Of a DNA stretch of 7,666 nucleotides, positions 6,001 through 7,666 are shown piece after piece; the first letter of the stretch is position 1, and every line of letters starts with the position of its first letter. The notes under the pieces are model-generated. The model saw nothing but the letters and a program-made list of their open reading frames with translations, did not search any database and was not told the DNA's origin. A program made the position numbers and the translations under genes. Location of the stretch: assembly GCA_018400675.1 (NCBI GenBank), contig JAGYMG010000027.1, forward strand, positions 1 to 7,666. The letters run 5' to 3'. The DNA comes from a bacterium. Its GTDB lineage: Bacteria > Patescibacteriota > Minisyncoccia > Minisyncoccales > CG1-02-41-26.

Positions 6001-7666
6001 TAAATGGGGAATTCCTCGTCACCTTAGATTGTGACCATTCCATCAGAGAGGAAGAAATAGAATTTTTGCCCAATGCCTTGAAAGAATTTGTGTTGAATCC
6101 TAATTTAACGGGAATTCAATTTAAGGTTTATGCCTATAATGAGCCTTTCTCTGTAACAACAAAAAGCGTAGCTATTGCGGAAAATTCTTGGTGGGGCCTT
6201 GATTTAAGAGTGAAAGATAAGCTCGGTGCTACCGGCCTTTATGGTCATTTAATATTCAGGACAGAATTTCTGAAACGCTTTGAAGGTGTGCAGGATGATT
6301 CTGTTGCTGAAGATGTCTTGACTTCTGTGCGCTTGCTTAGCGAGGGTTTTGATACTAAATATATTGAATATATGCGCATAGGAAAAGGTTTTAACGTAAC
6401 TCACGCCGGTATGTCTATACCCTACAGACGGTATCCGATGGGAGCAATTGAATCAGGCCTGAGCAAGCCTTTTATGGAGTTTTTGCTTTCTGATAAAGTT
6501 TCCTGGGATAAAAAAGCCGAAACCCTATTTATGTCTTCTCATTATTCTACGCAGCCATTTATTATTTTGGCTACAGTTGCTTATATAGTAGGTGCTTATC
6601 TCTTGCCGTTTAATCCGTATGTTTTCTTACCCCTAGTATTTTTCTTTCTTGGATTATTTTTAGCTGAGACAATAAACTTAGGGGCTATGCTTTATATGGT
6701 TGAAAATTACGGATTCGTAAGAGGTATTACAGAATATCTAAAAGCATTCCCAGCATTGACAGTTTTTCATGTATCATTTATACCACATTACCACGAACGC
6801 ACAGAGAAAGCTTTAAAAGGATACGCGAAGTTTATTGTAACAAGAAACACAAGCATCCTTACCCATGAATCGTGGAGAACTATTTATGAGCGCAACAGGT
6901 TTGGTTTTAAGCTAGGCGCAATACTTGTGCCGTTAATCCTTTTAACGCCATTTCAAGGCATTGTATGGTTCGTTGGCTCGCTGCTTTTTATTATGAACAG
7001 TTTTATTTGGCTTACGGCCCCCTTCATCTTTAATCCTGCAAGAAATAAGGTTGAAAGGACGAAAGACTTAATTATTGGATCTCTTTGGGCTTTCGTTACT
7101 TCTTATTATGAGATAAGTATCGGCGCATTACAAAAGCGTCTTCTTTTGAACTCTATAAATAGATATTCAAGAAAACAGAAAGATAATCTACCGATTGATA
7201 GATTGGGCGCAAGATTTCAGAATATTCTAAGGCGTGCTGTCGGAATAGGCGATTTCGATATCATTAAAGCTTTATGGAGGAGAGTAAAAATATTAACAAA
7301 AGACGCACAGAGAGACAACCAGAAAGCAAAAGATGGCCTGAAAGTAATTGGTGAGCGCATTGACGCGGTGATAAGAGGGCAATTAGAGATTGAAGATTTA
7401 AGGAGCGAAAGAATTTTTGAGAAGACATCAAATAGTTTTATAGATAATGGAGGTCTATCTTTCCAAAATATCAGAGGCCCTCCAGATCGTGGAACAAGAA
7501 TTTGCTTAGTTAATCTATTTTCTCCTACGCATCCTGTGTTGGTCAGGCCTTTAAGCATCGAGACATTAGCTGGAGATTTAAATAAAGTTTACAGTTCAGG
7601 CGTTCAGGTTAATTTATTTGATTTGCAAGTTGAAGATTTAGCGTCAATTATTAAAAAAATAGAAGA
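3..7666 (+). CDS. Giant multidomain membrane protein with GT48-like glucan synthase module (partial at both ends)
   Basis: One uninterrupted frame covers the window: 2554 complete codons plus two bases, with no in-frame TAA, TAG or TGA. Both the true start and the stop lie outside. The ATG at 12-14 has no Shine-Dalgarno sequence before it and the frame is already open upstream, so I treat it as internal. Modules in order are a HExxH region, a signal-peptide-like segment, an alpha/alpha toroid, five TPRs, a beta-barrel-like region, a long helical region, a transmembrane pair, a GT48-like glycosyltransferase with C-terminal membrane helices, and the start of a B12-binding-like fold. The likely role is synthesis and export of a beta-glucan, inferred from the glycosyltransferase plus BcsZ/BcsC-like modules. 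Membrane segments at about 180, 1660-1700, 2186-2233 and 2302-2337 imply an envelope protein. Giant genes of this style are known from Omnitrophota. The function as a whole is unproven; that it is a single ORF is clear. Confidence 0.93.
63..470 (+). other. HExxH metalloprotease-like domain
   Basis: Residues 109-113 read HELFH, and the motif extends as HELFHxxGxxE, with Glu at residue 119 followed by VQAR. HExxH is the classic zinc-binding and catalytic motif of metallopeptidases. The next ligand in metzincins sits at the same offset but is usually His or Asp. A Glu followed by xxA is also seen as the third ligand in gluzincin and ImmA/IrrE-like proteases. Strand-like sequence precedes it (INFEIIFDP, YKLLVNPNAL), and a helix with TIEYLIQQNF follows. 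A domain like this could process the giant polypeptide itself or act on other envelope proteins, but no substrate is visible. The 7-bp repeat interrupts the domain just upstream of the motif. The motif is certain; protease activity is only suggested. Confidence 0.5.
231..286 (+). repeat. Eight tandem 7-bp repeats (consensus NNGRACG) inside the coding sequence
   Basis: Eight consecutive heptamers fill 56 bases: acggacg, aaggacg, atggacg, acggacg, tagaacg, tagaacg, tcgaacg, ttgaacg. All end in GRACG, and the array switches from GGACG to GAACG units halfway. Because 7 is not a multiple of 3, three units span seven codons, so the peptide has a heptad look: TDEGRWT, TDVERRT, SNVER. The reading frame stays open through it. 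The sequence is compositionally unlike its AT-richer surroundings and lies about 40 bases before the HExxH motif. I read it as a short dispersed or slipped repeat that has entered a loop of the protein. Origin and mobility are unknown. Confidence 0.85.
531..617 (+). other. Internal signal-peptide-like / transmembrane segment
   Basis: Residues 177-205 have the three-part form of a Sec signal peptide: a basic start (R and K around residues 177 and 181), a hydrophobic core containing IWIWIFSASFLFLP, and a polar tail ending AFA followed by QT. This gives a predicted cleavage after residue 204, between bases 614 and 615. No ATG, GTG or TTG lies in frame close enough upstream to make it a true N-terminus, and the frame runs about 175 codons before it. 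It is either an internal membrane anchor, with the preceding domain cytoplasmic and the following modules periplasmic, or a relic of a gene fusion that is still cleaved. Confidence 0.6.
651..1899 (+). other. Alpha/alpha-toroid domain, six-hairpin-glycosidase-like
   Basis: Residues 217-633 show repeated paired helices joined by Gly-rich turns, the look of an (alpha/alpha)6 toroid. Helix pairs can be seen at DQSLANWLLTYDAAAVAMEL, at HSGATAWLIISMLQ (followed by the turn DKDGGI), at ESHMDAVAVFKMLYQL (turn NPNGVI), at HATDAYTWSLLIA, at STEWASGMALLYYQAAVLLW, and at MTFFPYATAKWVEMG with a final SMAGNW. The aromatic and acidic residues at the hairpin starts are typical of sugar-binding toroids. I cannot assign a glycoside hydrolase family or catalytic acids by eye. 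It follows the signal-like segment and precedes TPRs, so a periplasmic location is inferred. By analogy with BcsZ, a GH8 (alpha/alpha)6 endoglucanase of cellulose operons, it could trim or release the glucan. Non-catalytic or cyclase-like toroids are alternatives. The stretch 1900-2087 after it is a linker with no recognised fold. Confidence 0.5.
2088..2603 (+). other. Five tandem TPR repeats
   Basis: Residues 696-867 divide into five tandem units of 34, 34, 36, 34 and 34 residues. They begin PYYFYKQGIEEEKAGK, MDALQRIAELEYRQGK, IEARIGYIQTRYLLKE, FGLLINLGEVVSWQGR and PDVFRKLAEISRLDRD. Units 1, 2, 4 and 5 have the TPR pattern of Gly/Ala at the helix crossing and the EA...YE-A-L block in the second helix (for example EEASRSYEQALKID); unit 3 is the most diverged. 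TPRs are protein-binding superhelices. Here they run directly into a beta-strand-rich module, the same order as in BcsC, PgaA and YaiO-like exporters, where periplasmic TPRs guide polysaccharide to an outer-membrane pore. Confidence 0.88.
2634..3320 (+). other. Beta-strand-rich module resembling a YaiO/BcsC-type outer-membrane barrel
   Basis: Residues 878-1106 are built of alternating polar/hydrophobic strands about 8-12 residues long, joined by short turns and longer Asp/Asn/Gly loops. Examples are CLMLYYG, MDLSYRLSPELTINTGV, IISIDGEYELS, TKVAGRYSV, QSAELGITKQIS, TTLLSGFTW, VDVLGQYQYAIA, HSILLRLNYQP, LQLHVGVSAG, ASVGLDYRIN, MSIGAEFEHKDY and SGLKIKF, giving roughly 12-16 strands. The size of about 230 residues and the position directly after TPRs fit the YaiO-like or DUF560-like barrels of polysaccharide exporters. 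Unlike a normal outer-membrane protein it does not end the chain, so there is no free C-terminal BAM signal. The fold call is by pattern only. Confidence 0.55.
3345..4970 (+). other. Unrecognised helical region between barrel-like module and glucan synthase module
   Basis: Residues 1115-1656 are rich in charged and leucine-patterned helices and match no domain I recognise. Visible landmarks are a second HExxH-type string, HERLH, at residues 1166-1170 (3498-3512), followed by DLFNLLKMDR; a low-complexity Ser/Gly/Gln linker around residues 1339-1362 (4017-4088) that probably separates two domains; and a second helical block rich in Tyr, Gln and Lys (for example EIAPLYEYVWQKIIESK). The region ends with a basic stretch KTKQAKAFWR just before the first transmembrane helix, which suits the cytoplasmic side of the membrane. 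It may hold cytoplasmic or scaffolding domains. No function is assigned. Confidence 0.4.
4971..5108 (+). other. Transmembrane helix pair N-terminal to the glucan synthase module
   Basis: Two hydrophobic stretches lie close together: IPVWLCLNAVIITSTVMGI (residues 1657-1676) and VFVVPFAILAGILILAFLPI (about 1681-1700), with a short Ser/Gly turn between them. Basic residues flank both outer ends (FWRN before, SYRALVYVGR and WKEEKVKK after), consistent with a hairpin whose ends are cytoplasmic. Eukaryotic GT48 enzymes have a larger bundle of membrane helices before the catalytic domain, so this is a reduced version. Confidence 0.75.
5187..7043 (+). other. GT48-like 1,3-beta-glucan (callose) synthase module
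   Basis: Residues 1729-2347 follow the landmark order of fungal Fks and plant callose synthases. Seen here: FDSLWQELD; DIPNIESWQEVRSVT with DEKFFY; KKIYPDEW (5550-5573); WANLKLQT (5694-5717); SQKVQILFLHDKY and QYPFIQLNW; Lys at 5967 exactly 20 residues before Asp at 6027, within TLDCDHSIREEE; YGH (6240); AED (6306-6314), then EY and GKG (6366-6389); E-x2-LS (6450-6464); RTEKALKGYAKF and LTHESWRTIYERNRF (6801-6899); and APFIFNP (7017-7037). Family members polymerise UDP-glucose into 1,3-beta-glucan at the cytoplasmic face and extrude it through the membrane. C-terminal membrane helices are visible at about 6558-6611, 6618-6698 and 6906-7010. A diverged GT2-like synthase with another linkage is possible, because the site keeps a DxD. 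Homology is strong by eye; substrate and linkage are inferred. Confidence 0.85.
7044..7496 (+). other. Charged helical connector after the glucan synthase module
   Basis: Residues 2348-2498 begin with a helix containing SLWAFVTSYYEISIGALQ, then strongly basic and amphipathic helices (KRLLLNSINRYSRKQKD, IIKALWRRVKILTKDAQRD, GERIDAVIRGQLEIEDLRSER). It ends in a Gly/Pro-rich linker, NIRGPPDRG. The net positive charge directly after the last membrane helix fits a cytoplasmic location. I recognise no domain. It seems to link the membrane synthase to the next folded domain. Confidence 0.5.
7497..7666 (+). other. Start of a B12-binding-like Rossmann domain (truncated by window end)
   Basis: Residues 2499-2554 read as a strand-helix-strand start: RICLVNLFSPTHP, then RPLSIETLAGDLNKVY, then VQVNLFDLQVEDLASIIKKI. 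This resembles the opening of the cobalamin-binding domain that precedes many radical-SAM enzymes, where a VNPP-like strand is followed by PLGL-x-YLA-x-L, a Gly-Val/His turn and a V-x-L-x-D-x strand. The DxHxxG cobalamin ligand motif is not seen in the visible part; many relatives of this family lack it. If right, a radical-SAM domain should follow outside the window. Other Rossmann-like folds (response-regulator or glycosyltransferase type) are possible. Confidence 0.4.

Noticed and set aside
5967..6464. Cellulose synthase (BcsA, GT2) or cyclic glucan synthase (NdvB, GT84) as the family of the glycosyltransferase
   Set aside because: The DCD fits GT2, but there is no Q-x-x-R-W motif after the ED, and YGH, EY-x3-GKG, the RT...GYAKF block, APFIFNP and IYPDEW all point to GT48.
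7217..7558. Open frame of 113 codons on the minus strand
   Set aside because: It lies fully antisense to the long + frame, has no recognisable domain, and its length is expected by chance opposite a long coding sequence. The shorter minus-strand frames at 350-550, 941-1141 and 3039-3254 are rejected for the same reasons.
3..7664. Stop-codon reassignment or frameshift as the reason for the long frame
   Set aside because: I found no TAA, TAG or TGA in the frame, and domain motifs continue in the same frame from start to end, so neither is needed.

Overview
The whole window lies inside one open reading frame on the + strand. Reading from base 3, I find no in-frame stop through 2554 complete codons, and the frame is open at both window edges. 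There is no intergenic DNA, RNA gene, promoter, terminator or second gene that I can support. Because the frame starts at base 3, residue n of the visible fragment is encoded at base 3n; residue numbers below use that scale. The organism is most likely a Gram-negative-type bacterium with giant multidomain genes, and Omnitrophota (former OP3/Omnitrophica) is my best guess. That guess rests on the giant ORF, the modest GC content, an outer-membrane-barrel-like module, and a short GGACGA/GAACG-type tandem repeat inside the coding sequence. It is an inference, not a demonstrated assignment.

Layout from N to C: a region with a HELFHxxGxxE zinc-protease-like motif (HELFH at residues 109-113), preceded by an in-frame run of eight 7-bp repeats (231-286); a signal-peptide-like hydrophobic segment ending in AFA|QT (531-617); an alpha/alpha-toroid module resembling six-hairpin glycosidases (651-1899); five tandem TPRs (2088-2603); a beta-strand-rich module resembling a YaiO/BcsC-type outer-membrane barrel (2634-3320); about 540 residues of unrecognised helical sequence (3345-4970); a transmembrane pair (4971-5108); a large membrane glycosyltransferase module with detailed similarity to GT48 1,3-beta-glucan (callose) synthases (5187-7043); a charged helical connector; and, at the window end, what looks like the start of a B12-binding/radical-SAM-type Rossmann domain (7497 onward).

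The central observation is the GT48-like module. GT48 is known from fungal Fks and plant callose synthases. The window reproduces its landmarks in order, several with identical spacing: KKIYPDEW, WA-x5-QT, K-x19-D, YGH, ED-x18-EY-x3-GKG, the E-x2-LS block, RT...GYAKF...H, and APFIFNP. Together with a toroid module and a TPR-barrel module on the same polypeptide, the content mirrors a bacterial exopolysaccharide synthesis/export operon (synthase, periplasmic hydrolase, TPR/outer-membrane porin, as in bcsA/bcsZ/bcsC). My hypothesis is a one-polypeptide, or polyprotein-like, beta-glucan synthesis and export system in a bacterium. The GT48 similarity is strong by eye; the hydrolase, barrel and overall system function are inference.
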